From assembly GCA_005223375.1 (NCBI GenBank), contig RXOD01005350.1, positions 1 through 14,623 of the forward strand: 14,623 bases of DNA, in the 5' to 3' direction. The stretch's first letter is position 1. Each line of letters begins with the position of its first letter. The stretch comes from Amoebophrya sp. AT5.2. Taxonomy: Eukaryota; Sar; Dinophyceae; Syndiniales; Amoebophryaceae. Both the position numbers and the translations under genes were made by a program. Of this stretch, positions 1 through 7,534 are shown piece by piece. The notes below the pieces were generated by a model, which was given only the letters and a program-made list of their open reading frames with translations, ran no database searches and had not been told where the DNA came from.

Positions 1-570
1 TCCACCGCTGGCCGGGCGCCCCGATGCCCCGGGGGCCACCAGAAAGCATTGTGGTTCCCCAGATGCCCGCGAATGTGGTCGCCCCCGGTACGAACGTTGT
101 GGCCCCTCCTTCCACGGCCAGCGTCTCCGGTCAAGCCGGCGGAGGTCTTTCCTCCACGGGGGCTGCCACGACGACCTCCACCACGCCAGCAAGCGGCGTT
201 GCCACGGACTCAGACTCTTTCAGTCGGGAAATGCTGCTAATGCGGGAGAAGGAGGGAGTGCCCGTCGTTGCCAGAACCCAGGATCGCTCCTTCTCGCGAG
301 ATATGCTGGTCATGCGCGAAAAAGAAATCCAGCAAAACACACGAGGTACACTTGCTCTATGATATTAATTGACTTGGTCGACAGCAAGAACAAGAAGCAC
401 AGTTAGTCGCTTCATGTTTTGGACAGCATTTTTGGAGCTTAACCACTGTAGTTCTTGTTCTGCAAGGGAGGTCAAGTGAACTTGAATGAAAACAAAAAAA
501 ACAAATCACAGGAGGCGATGGCGAAAAAGAGGGTGGCAAGCTGCGCGGGAAAAAGGGCGCCAAGCAGTGA
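1..570 (+). CDS. 3' part of an unrecognised Pro/Ser/Thr-rich gene (5' end outside window; one probable intron 346-511)
   Basis: The frame is open from base 3, so the true start probably lies upstream; the ATG at 24 is internal or alternative. The first 60 residues after that ATG are low complexity (NVVAP repeats, then Ser/Thr/Gly). A 13-residue motif, SFSREMLLMREKE, then occurs twice. Without splicing the frame stops at 360-362. A better model uses donor GTACAC at 346 and acceptor ACAG ending at 511. This keeps phase 1 and adds a short basic, Gly/Lys-rich tail ending ...GKKGAKQ with TGA at 568-570. The implied 166-base intron matches the shorter introns of the 7535 gene. I do not recognise the family, and the Met/Arg/Glu-rich motif suggests a short repeated helix. 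The exon up to 345 is fairly secure; the last exon is inference. Confidence 0.5.
216..326 (+). repeat. Duplicated 13-residue coding motif
   Basis: Bases 216-254 encode SFSREMLLMREKE and bases 288-326 encode SFSRDMLVMREKE. They match at 11 of 13 residues and both differences are conservative (E/D, L/V). The DNA copies differ at many third positions, so the duplication is old and was kept at protein level. Confidence 0.8.
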
Positions 571-1177
571 CCGTCGGAACCGACATACCCAGCTACGTGT
601 CGCGTGTTTTCCCTTCAACGGATCAGACGTCATCCTCTAGACAAATAGATGCCGAGGCGCAGGCTGGCATCATATGCGCGATTCATACGTCCGTTGTGAG
701 AAGTAAATCATAGGGAAAGATGAGAAGCTGGAGCTGCGGTCACAGGTCTGGCAGAGGCTGGACCACGAGTCTAGCCGTGCGAGGCCAAGCAAAAAAAACA
801 TGAGAAAAACCATGAAAAAAAAACGTCGATTGGACCAAGCGGTCCGTTTTCTTGATCTCGTTGGGGTGCTCTCCCGACGGAGTTGTTCTGATGCTCAGAA
901 AGTGCTGGAAGAGAGTGTGACGCGTCGTTCTTTTCATCGGAGAAAGCGAAACTGAGAAAGAGAATTGCCACTTGGAGTGGGTCGAAGAACTGAAATCAAA
1001 TTTGACAAAATCGCTCCTTGTTTGCCTTTCGTTTCGCCCAAACTCCGCGCTATCACTCCAAAAAAGAGTTCGCAGGCGAGTGCGCATTTACTCGTTTAAC
1101 CACGACGGACTTCAAAAAGCTAGCAGAAGGGAGGCGGCTTTTATAAGGCAAAGAACAAAAGATCTCAATCAGAAACA
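571..1177. other. Intergenic spacer with the presumed promoter of the 1178 gene
   Basis: No supported gene. Several short ORFs cross it on both strands, but none has compositional bias or recognisable motifs. Bases 789-827 are A-rich, with two near-copies of an ATGA(G)AAAA pattern. The last 40 bases hold a TATA-like box and an A-rich leader before the ATG. Confidence 0.6.
1139..1146 (+). promoter_or_regulatory. TATA-like box TTTTATAA
   Basis: TTTTATAA lies about 32 bases upstream of the ATG at 1178. If it is a core element, the leader would be only a few bases long, or the true transcript start is elsewhere. Judged by sequence only. Confidence 0.3.
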
Positions 1178-2344
1178 ATGTCGCAGCCTTCCAAGAACGC
1201 CAAAAGCATGAAGGCCGCAACGACATCCAGCAGTGAGGAGGAGCTCTTGGTGCTCGAATTCGCGAAAAAAATGAAGCGTAGCAGCCTGGAAGCAGCGAAC
1301 ACTAATGCCAGCGAGGGTTTTCCTGCGAACAGTCGGGCAGGGAAGAGGCAGCGCACCGGTGCACAAGCGGGCAAGCAGAACGAAGTCGAAAACGCGGATG
1401 ATCCGCCCGAGGACAGTGACGAGAACCTCGTTTTTGGAGGCGCAAGGAGCGGCAAGACTCCAACTCCCGCGGCGGGCGGTTCTTCCAGCAGCTCTTCTGG
1501 TAATGACAACAACGCCGACGAGCAGCAGCTTCCGTTTTACGAAAAGCGCGACTACCTCGACCGCCTCACCGAGTCCCAGCGGGTTTTTCGGAAGAAACGC
1601 GCGAACTTTACGTATCGCGAGCCGGAGTTCGTCGCAGAGAGCGAGCTCGCGGATTTGAAGGAGAGCGGCGACACGCTGACGAACCTCCGGGCAGCGCTCC
1701 TGCTCTCGCCGCGGGCGGCGAAGAAGCGCGGCCTGTTGAAGATCACGGGCAACAATGGCCGCACGGGGAAGCAGGACCTGATCGCGCAGGTGCTGAGTCG
1801 CTGGTGGTATTGCCTGCCAGAGTGCGACTACGCGGCAGAGGAGCAGGAGGTGGAATCGGGGCTGCGGCTGAACGAAGCGGGGCTGCGGCGGTTGAGCCTG
1901 GAGGAGTTCTACGAGCAGGTAGTGGTGCCGTCCGGGGAGGGGGGTGCGGAGAAAGGAGACGCGGGGAAAACGAGTCCGAAAGCAGCGAAGCGCGCAGCAG
2001 GAACGAAGAGTAAAAAGAAGAAGGCCGCCGCGGATCCAGCGAAAACGGCGGAGGAAAGGAAAAAATTGGTGTACGAAATGGGGCAGTTTCCGGGGGTGTT
2101 CAAGAACTTCGCGGGAGAGACATGGGATTTTCGGAAACTGCCGCGCGTGACGTACAACTTCCTGGAAAAGAAGCCGGAGGCCGAACTACGGAAACTACTG
2201 GCAACGGGGATCGACAATCAGATTGCGGCCCTGAAGCAGAAAATGGTAGCCGCGAACACGTGGAGCTTCCCGGGGGATACAGAGCTGTTGGACGAGTTGG
2301 AAAGGAAAAAGAAGGAAATCGCGCAGCGAAACCGGAAAAAATAG
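1178..2344 (+). CDS. Nuclear-type basic/acidic protein with a SAP-like segment (388 aa)
   Basis: One uninterrupted ORF with an A-rich AAACA context before its ATG. Residues 1-115 are low complexity, with a cluster of charged residues, a basic KRQR (57-60) and a Ser run (102-107). Residues 118-245 look folded. Within them, 167-206 has the pattern of a SAP DNA-binding helix-loop-helix: an LRAALL helix, KKRGLLKITG, then GKQDLIAQVL, with a loop longer than usual. It is followed by an aromatic WWY at 209-211. Residues 255-295 form a Lys/Ala-rich linker with a probable nuclear localisation signal (KRAAGTKSKKKK, 271-282). A second conserved-looking block, 296-388, carries FPGVFKNF, TWDFRKLP and a charged C-terminal helix. 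I do not recognise the whole protein. It is probably nuclear and DNA- or chromatin-associated by inference. The gene is transcribed toward the topoisomerase gene 390 bases downstream. Confidence 0.8.
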   Translation: MSQPSKNAKSMKAATTSSSEEELLVLEFAKKMKRSSLEAANTNASEGFPANSRAGKRQRTGAQAGKQNEVENADDPPEDSDENLVFGGARSGKTPTPAAGGSSSSSSGNDNNADEQQLPFYEKRDYLDRLTESQRVFRKKRANFTYREPEFVAESELADLKESGDTLTNLRAALLLSPRAAKKRGLLKITGNNGRTGKQDLIAQVLSRWWYCLPECDYAAEEQEVESGLRLNEAGLRRLSLEEFYEQVVVPSGEGGAEKGDAGKTSPKAAKRAAGTKSKKKKAAADPAKTAEERKKLVYEMGQFPGVFKNFAGETWDFRKLPRVTYNFLEKKPEAELRKLLATGIDNQIAALKQKMVAANTWSFPGDTELLDELERKKKEIAQRNRKK

Positions 2345-2734
2345 TGCGGATAGAAAGGAGGGGGTGAAAACGCGTGTGATTGTTTCCTAGCGCGAGCAAT
2401 CTGTGCAGACGACTAATGGCGCATTTTAGCCACAGTACGCAACATTTGTGACTATTTATGCTTGCGATGAAGAAGTTCATTTTGAGCGCTTCGAGCTGTC
2501 TTCATGTTTAGTTTTGTATCGTGAGAGCAGCGCAACGCGTGGGGAAAAATACGGAGCGATAATCTACACGACGGCAAAGCGGCATTCGACTGCATCGCAA
2601 ATCATCATGCAGGAAGCAATGCAATGTGAATGTTTAGTGCTAGGGCTGCAAAGCATGCCTACTTACAGGATTAAAATGCAGCTTCACAGGTTCAAATTCA
2701 ATGTGTAATCAAAACCCTTTTTAGAACTATCAAT
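2345..2734. other. Intergenic spacer between the SAP-like gene and the topoisomerase gene
   Basis: AT-richer than the flanking genes and repeat-free at the scale I can read. An 86-codon ORF (2448-2708) starts with GTG and shows no coding character. No clear TATA box precedes the ATG at 2735; the leader reads CTATCAATATGCC. Confidence 0.55.
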
Positions 2735-5700
2735 ATGCCACCTGCCAAGAACCGGCACCGAGCCAAGGCGGCTGCAAGCTCGCCGGAGGATTCTGAGGCG
2801 GAGCGCATTTTTGAGAAAATCCAGGCTGAGCAATGGAAGCGCGACAATCCCGACCGCGAGCCCGACGAGGATGAGGAGGAAGCGGAGGATGACAGTGAGG
2901 AAGAAGAAGAGAGCGACGGGGAGGATCCCGACGAGGTTTTCGAGAAACTGCAAAAGGCGGCGTTGAAGAGCTACCAGAAGGCGCAGCAGGACACGAGTTC
3001 CTCGTCACCCTCCGACGACGAGGGGGGCGACGACGAGGAGGTCTTGTCGTCGCCCCCACAAGGATCGGGTTCGGAGAGTGAGGAGGACGAGGCAGAGCCG
3101 AGCGCAAAAAAGCGGAAATTGGGCGATGGGAAGAAGAAATCGGCGCGGGGCTCGGAGGCTGCGCAGGCGGGAAAGATGAAAAAGCAGGTGAAATTGCAGG
3201 GGGACGACTTGGACGTGGAGACGTCAGTCGCGTCGCGCAGCACGCGCAAAGGCGGAAAACAAGCGGCCAAAATAAAGGAAACGCCTTCTACAGCAAAGAA
3301 GGGGGAGTCGGCCGACAAGTCGCCAGCCCCGGCAGTGAGCGTCAAGCAGCCACCTGCTCCTCCTGCACCCGCCGCTGCTCCATCGAAGTCGGCGCGCGGC
3401 TCACAGGCGGTCGCGTCCCCTGCTGGCAAGGAAAAGGACAAGCCGGACGACAAGAAAAAAGCTGACCATAAGGGCACGATAGGAACGGCGTCGGCGAAGC
3501 GATCCGGCCTGGTAGTGACCGAGCAGATGGTGGAGCCAGCACGGAAGTGGTGGTTGGAGGAAGACGGCTTCAGACTCACGGACAAAAAGTGGAAATCGCT
3601 GGAGCTGGCGGGATTTTGCTTCACTCCCGAGTACGAGCCGCACGGCGTGCCGGTTCTCTACGACAAAAAGGTGATTCACCTGCCGCCGCAGTCGGAAGAG
3701 GTGGCGACGTTCTGGGCCGGCGTGATGGGCAGCCACTACGAAACCGCGAAAATTTTCCGCGCGAACTTCATCGCGGATTTCAAGGCGGTACTCGAGAAGG
3801 AAGCGGGGCTCATCGAGGCGAAGGGGCACTTGTGTCTCGGAGCTCAAAGCCAGCGCGGTGGGGGTGCGGCAGTAGCGCCTGCGCTGGCGAAAAGTGCAGA
3901 AACAGATGGTAGCGATGACGTGGGCGCGTCTGTGTTGCAGAAATACTGCTTCCACCTGCCGAGCAACATGCTGAAAGCGGTGGCCTCTTCCTCCTCCGCC
4001 TCCTCCTCGGACCACAAGAAAGGCAAGAAAGTGGCGCCAGCTACCTTCAAGGAACTCGCCGACCCGAAGCAGTACTGCCAGCAGCTCCGCTCTATCAAAG
4101 ACCTGAACAAGTGCGACTTCTCCCGGATTCACGCGCACCTCACCAAGGAGCGCGACCGCGTGAAATCTTTGTCGAAGGAGCAGAAGAAGCGAAAGCAGGA
4201 GGAGCAGAAAAGGCGCGACGACGGGTTCCGCTTCTGCCTCCTCGACCACTGCCGAGAACAGGTCGGCAATTTCCAGTGCGAGCCCCCTGGGCTGTTCCGG
4301 GGCCGCGGCGAGCATCCGAAGCAGGGCGTCGTGAAGCCGCGCTGCCTGCCCAAGGATATCTCCCTCAACATGGACGCGGACGCGCAGCCGCCGAAGTGCG
4401 ACGTGGTAGGGCACTCGTGGGGGGATGTGTACCACGACAACACGGTCGCCGGGCTTGGCTCCATGCTCGACGGCGCAAAGTACATCCAGCTTTCCACCAG
4501 CAGTTCTCTGAAGATGCAGCCCGACGCGCTCAAGTACGAAAAGGCCAGAAAGCTGTCGAAGGTGATTGCGCAAATCCGTAAAGACTACACGAAGAAAATG
4601 ACGGGCGGCATGAACGAAGAGCCAATTTTTACAGGACTGGGTGCAGCAGCCGGGCCTTCGGCTGCATCGCCGAACCCGAAAGTGGACTCGCCGAGCCGAG
4701 ACCAGTACACGCTCGTGAATCCGCTTGCGCTGAAGGGAAGTGAGTTTCAGAAGCGTCTGTCTCAGGTGCGGCGGGACCTCGGGTACTTCCAGACGAATCC
4801 GGACAAAAGCGTGAAGGGGGAGGAGGACACGCACGGCGCCAACCCCGACGCGCGAGTTTTCGTGGGGAGCAAGGGCTTCACGGAGTACCATTTGTATCAG
4901 GACTTCTGCGCGAAGGCACGTCAGCTGGGTTGCGCGGCGTACTTGATCGACCGACTGGCGCTGCGCGTGGGCAACACGAAGGACGAGGACGAAGAGGCCG
5001 ACACGGTGGGATGCACCACGCTGCGGGTCGAGCACGTGGCGTGCTTCGAGAAACCGGCGGTGGCGGGACGGGGAGGCTCTGGCTGTGGAGAGTCGAGAGC
5101 GACCGGTGCGACGCGGTCGACAACAGCAGGCGGTAGTGGAGGTGGAAACGCGGTAGGATCTCTTGTGGGCGGGGGATCGTCGTCTTCCGCAGCGGGTAAC
5201 GCGGAAGTTTCCGGGGACGAAAATGGGTCGAAAAAAACCATGAAGCGGAAGAGCAAGGCGGACGTGGTTGTGGCGAACGGAACCGCGTCGAACGGTCGGA
5301 AGGGGAGCAAGGCCGCGAAAGGCGAGAACAGCGTATCCACCAGCAGTGGAGCGGAAAATGCAGAGAATGTAGCAGCGACGAGAAATAACGGTAAAAAGAC
5401 CAACAAGCGGACCAGCGCCGACGCCGCGGAGAACCCGGCGAACGGCGCGCTCGTCCCACCACAAGAACCTCCCCAGTCCGCGTCAGGTCCTCTCTTCGAG
5501 TACAGCATCAAATTTTCCTTCCTCGGGAAGGATTCGGTGCCGTATGAGAACGAGGTTCCCGTGCCGAAGTTCGTGCACGACTGCATGAAATCACTGCTTC
5601 GCGGGAAGCGCAGGAAAGAGCTGCTCTTCGACGCGATCAGCAGCAGCGACCTGAACGACTATTTCAAGGAGTTCCTCCCCGGCCTCTCCGCCAAGGTCTT

Positions 5701-6844
5701 CCGCACCTACAACGCCAGCATCACGCTCGAGCGCGAGCTCGCCAAGTTTTCCTGGGACACGCTGCGCCGCGAGTTCGACAAGAAGCACGTGGACGTGGCG
5801 CACACGCATTCTGCGGCGCTGAACCTGAACACGAAATCCGCCGCGTCTAGTACCACCACGACGCTGAAGGCTGTGACGAAGGACATGAATCTCGACAAGC
5901 TCTTCGACCGGCAGAAGCCGCAGCTGCTGCTCCATTTTTACAACCAGGCGAACCGCGCCGTGGCGGTCCTGTGCAACCACCAGCGCAACGTGGCGAAGAC
6001 GCACGAGGGCCAGATGGACGTGCTGCAACAGAAGTTGGACTGTTTGAACGCGGAGATGGAATTTCTCAAGGAGCACATGCGCAAGCTGAAGAGCTGCAAG
6101 AGCGAAGCCGCGCGCGGAAAGCTGGCCGCGAAGAGCGAACAGGAGCTGGAAGAACTCCATACGAGGCTGGAGCTGGAGTGCACCGCCGAGATCGGTCGTG
6201 AGACCGCGGGAAATAACGATGGGGGGACTTCTTCTCGAAACGGCGGCGCCAGCGGGGCTCTAGTACTTCAGGAGGACGACCGCAGCGGCGTGGGGAGTGC
6301 GAGTCAGAACGAGGACAACGGCGCGCAGAAGCGGAAGTCAACCGTGAAATTCCAGACTCCTGTTCGCGGCGGAGAGACGGGTGCAGCGGGGGGAGCAGGT
6401 GGGAAGCCGGTGGCGAACCTGAATAAATCCGCGGGACCGATGAAATCCGGCGGCCGCGGAGGAGGTGAGCGTGAGCACACCAACCAGAAGAGTCAGGATG
6501 TTAACGGCAACCTCGAGCGCACCGCGGCGAAGCCGCCCGCGTGGCAACTGCGGAAGATTCCGGGCAAGATGGAGGCGTGCAAAGAGAAGCTGCTCGCGAT
6601 GAGTCAAGCGCTGGTGCGCACCGAGGACCTGATGAAACGGCGGGAGCAGAACAAGAACATCTCCCTGAGCACGTCGAAGACGAACTACATGGACCCGCGC
6701 GTGAGCATAGCCTTCTGCAAGAAGGTGGGGCTGCCCGTAGAAAAAGTCTTCAACAAAACGATTTTGTCCAAGTTTCCCTGGGCACTGGACTGCGCCGAAG
6801 AGTACGTATTCGACCTGGTTCGTGATCGTGGGAACAAACGATGA
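2735..6844 (+). CDS. TOP1: DNA topoisomerase I, eukaryotic type IB, with long insertions (1369 aa)
   Basis: A nuclear enzyme that relaxes supercoils by cutting one strand through a 3'-phosphotyrosine. Residues 1-260 are an acidic then Lys/Ala-rich N-terminal tail with likely nuclear signals (KKRK). The core starts near 262 (KWW, 271-273) and holds FTPEYEPHGVPVLYDKK, EPPGLFRGRG (516-525), LALRVGN, FLGKDS, KVFRTYNASITL and CNHQR. The catalytic set is intact: Arg744, Lys932, Arg990, His1082 and Tyr1318 (SKTNYMDPR), matching human R488, K532, R590, H632 and Y723. Human TOP1 is 765 residues. The excess is the tail plus insertions at about 360-456, 622-715, 774-919, 998-1060 and 1170-1275 (in the linker), mostly Ser/Gly/Ala/Lys-rich. 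The frame runs 4.1 kb without a stop and needs no intron. The ATG at 2735 begins MPPAKNRHRAK, a plausible basic start. Identification is firm; the role of the insertions is unknown. Confidence 0.97.
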   Translation: MPPAKNRHRAKAAASSPEDSEAERIFEKIQAEQWKRDNPDREPDEDEEEAEDDSEEEEESDGEDPDEVFEKLQKAALKSYQKAQQDTSSSSPSDDEGGDDEEVLSSPPQGSGSESEEDEAEPSAKKRKLGDGKKKSARGSEAAQAGKMKKQVKLQGDDLDVETSVASRSTRKGGKQAAKIKETPSTAKKGESADKSPAPAVSVKQPPAPPAPAAAPSKSARGSQAVASPAGKEKDKPDDKKKADHKGTIGTASAKRSGLVVTEQMVEPARKWWLEEDGFRLTDKKWKSLELAGFCFTPEYEPHGVPVLYDKKVIHLPPQSEEVATFWAGVMGSHYETAKIFRANFIADFKAVLEKEAGLIEAKGHLCLGAQSQRGGGAAVAPALAKSAETDGSDDVGASVLQKYCFHLPSNMLKAVASSSSASSSDHKKGKKVAPATFKELADPKQYCQQLRSIKDLNKCDFSRIHAHLTKERDRVKSLSKEQKKRKQEEQKRRDDGFRFCLLDHCREQVGNFQCEPPGLFRGRGEHPKQGVVKPRCLPKDISLNMDADAQPPKCDVVGHSWGDVYHDNTVAGLGSMLDGAKYIQLSTSSSLKMQPDALKYEKARKLSKVIAQIRKDYTKKMTGGMNEEPIFTGLGAAAGPSAASPNPKVDSPSRDQYTLVNPLALKGSEFQKRLSQVRRDLGYFQTNPDKSVKGEEDTHGANPDARVFVGSKGFTEYHLYQDFCAKARQLGCAAYLIDRLALRVGNTKDEDEEADTVGCTTLRVEHVACFEKPAVAGRGGSGCGESRATGATRSTTAGGSGGGNAVGSLVGGGSSSSAAGNAEVSGDENGSKKTMKRKSKADVVVANGTASNGRKGSKAAKGENSVSTSSGAENAENVAATRNNGKKTNKRTSADAAENPANGALVPPQEPPQSASGPLFEYSIKFSFLGKDSVPYENEVPVPKFVHDCMKSLLRGKRRKELLFDAISSSDLNDYFKEFLPGLSAKVFRTYNASITLERELAKFSWDTLRREFDKKHVDVAHTHSAALNLNTKSAASSTTTTLKAVTKDMNLDKLFDRQKPQLLLHFYNQANRAVAVLCNHQRNVAKTHEGQMDVLQQKLDCLNAEMEFLKEHMRKLKSCKSEAARGKLAAKSEQELEELHTRLELECTAEIGRETAGNNDGGTSSRNGGASGALVLQEDDRSGVGSASQNEDNGAQKRKSTVKFQTPVRGGETGAAGGAGGKPVANLNKSAGPMKSGGRGGGEREHTNQKSQDVNGNLERTAAKPPAWQLRKIPGKMEACKEKLLAMSQALVRTEDLMKRREQNKNISLSTSKTNYMDPRVSIAFCKKVGLPVEKVFNKTILSKFPWALDCAEEYVFDLVRDRGNKR

Positions 6845-7534
6845 AGATTGGGGACGGCTTTGATCGATTGCTGGCAGTCGTGTTGAAAAGGATAGAGGAA
6901 TATCAATTATGTATCAGCGCCTGATGGCCCGAGAAGTTTTTCAAGAAAACTGACAGTAAAAACAGGACGAGCAACCACCCCTGATTCGTTCGCGGATTGA
7001 GAGGGATCGATCGAAAGCTCAGCAGCGAGTGAGCAGCATTGACGGTGTTCACAACCGTGGCGCCTGTTAGCCCTGCCGGGGCGTTTCCGTTCAGCATCAA
7101 AATTCGTGGCTGTTTCGTGCACTTTTTCCCTTCGGATTCGATTCGCGACCACAATTCCCTGAGCTAGCCCTCGCGTGTTGTGAGAAAATTGCTGAGTACT
7201 AGCGGTAGCGTGCTTTCCAGATAGGTGAACACTACCGATACTCGGTAGAATCTTTCCGTACCTCGGTGCTGAAGCTGATGTTCCGCATCGATATCCTAAA
7301 TCCCACCGTGATCGGTTCCGTTTCAAACTCATCGGTCATACGCCTTTCCGCATGAGAACGAGATCATCCGGCCCCAAAGACGATCGTGATCATGATGGTC
7401 GCAGCGCCAAGACGCTGGCGCTGGTGAAGCAAGACTGACACTCACCACGTAACGATGCGCGTTATATAGTTATCGGCACCGCCTAACAACCACAACGATC
7501 CACAGACGGTAGTCAGACTACCTTCAAAATCGAC
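6845..7534. other. Intergenic spacer with small hairpins
   Basis: Holds the 3' UTR of TOP1 and the promoter of the next gene. Two small perfect hairpins are visible: CTACCGA/TCGGTAG at 7232-7248 (loop of 3) and CAGCGCC/GGCGCTG at 7402-7423 (loop of 8). A 141-codon minus-strand ORF (6907-7332) has no recognisable features and I do not call it. Bases 7202-7216 match 14577-14591 near the right-end repeat at 14 of 15 positions. Confidence 0.55.
7462..7469 (+). promoter_or_regulatory. TATA-like box TTATATAG
   Basis: TTATATAG lies 65 bases upstream of the ATG at 7535, a plausible core-promoter position. The same octamer lies on the minus strand upstream of the candidate gene that starts at 13989. 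Confidence 0.35.

Noticed and set aside
740..1087. 115-codon minus-strand ORF
   Set aside because: Arg/Ser/Phe-rich random composition, crosses A-rich tracts, no recognisable motif.
2625..2712. Possible tRNA, suggested by GGTTCAAATTC resembling a B box
   Set aside because: The T-arm cannot form a 5-bp stem with a 7-base loop, and no acceptor or anticodon arms pair around it.
3401..5464. 687-codon open frame on the minus strand opposite TOP1
   Set aside because: It is a shadow of the GC-rich TOP1 codons. It has no domain pattern, reads mostly as Arg/Leu/Val strings, and the sense strand is clearly TOP1.
6907..7332. 141-codon minus-strand ORF in the TOP1 downstream spacer
   Set aside because: No domain, mixed third positions, and it overlaps presumed 3' UTR and small hairpins.
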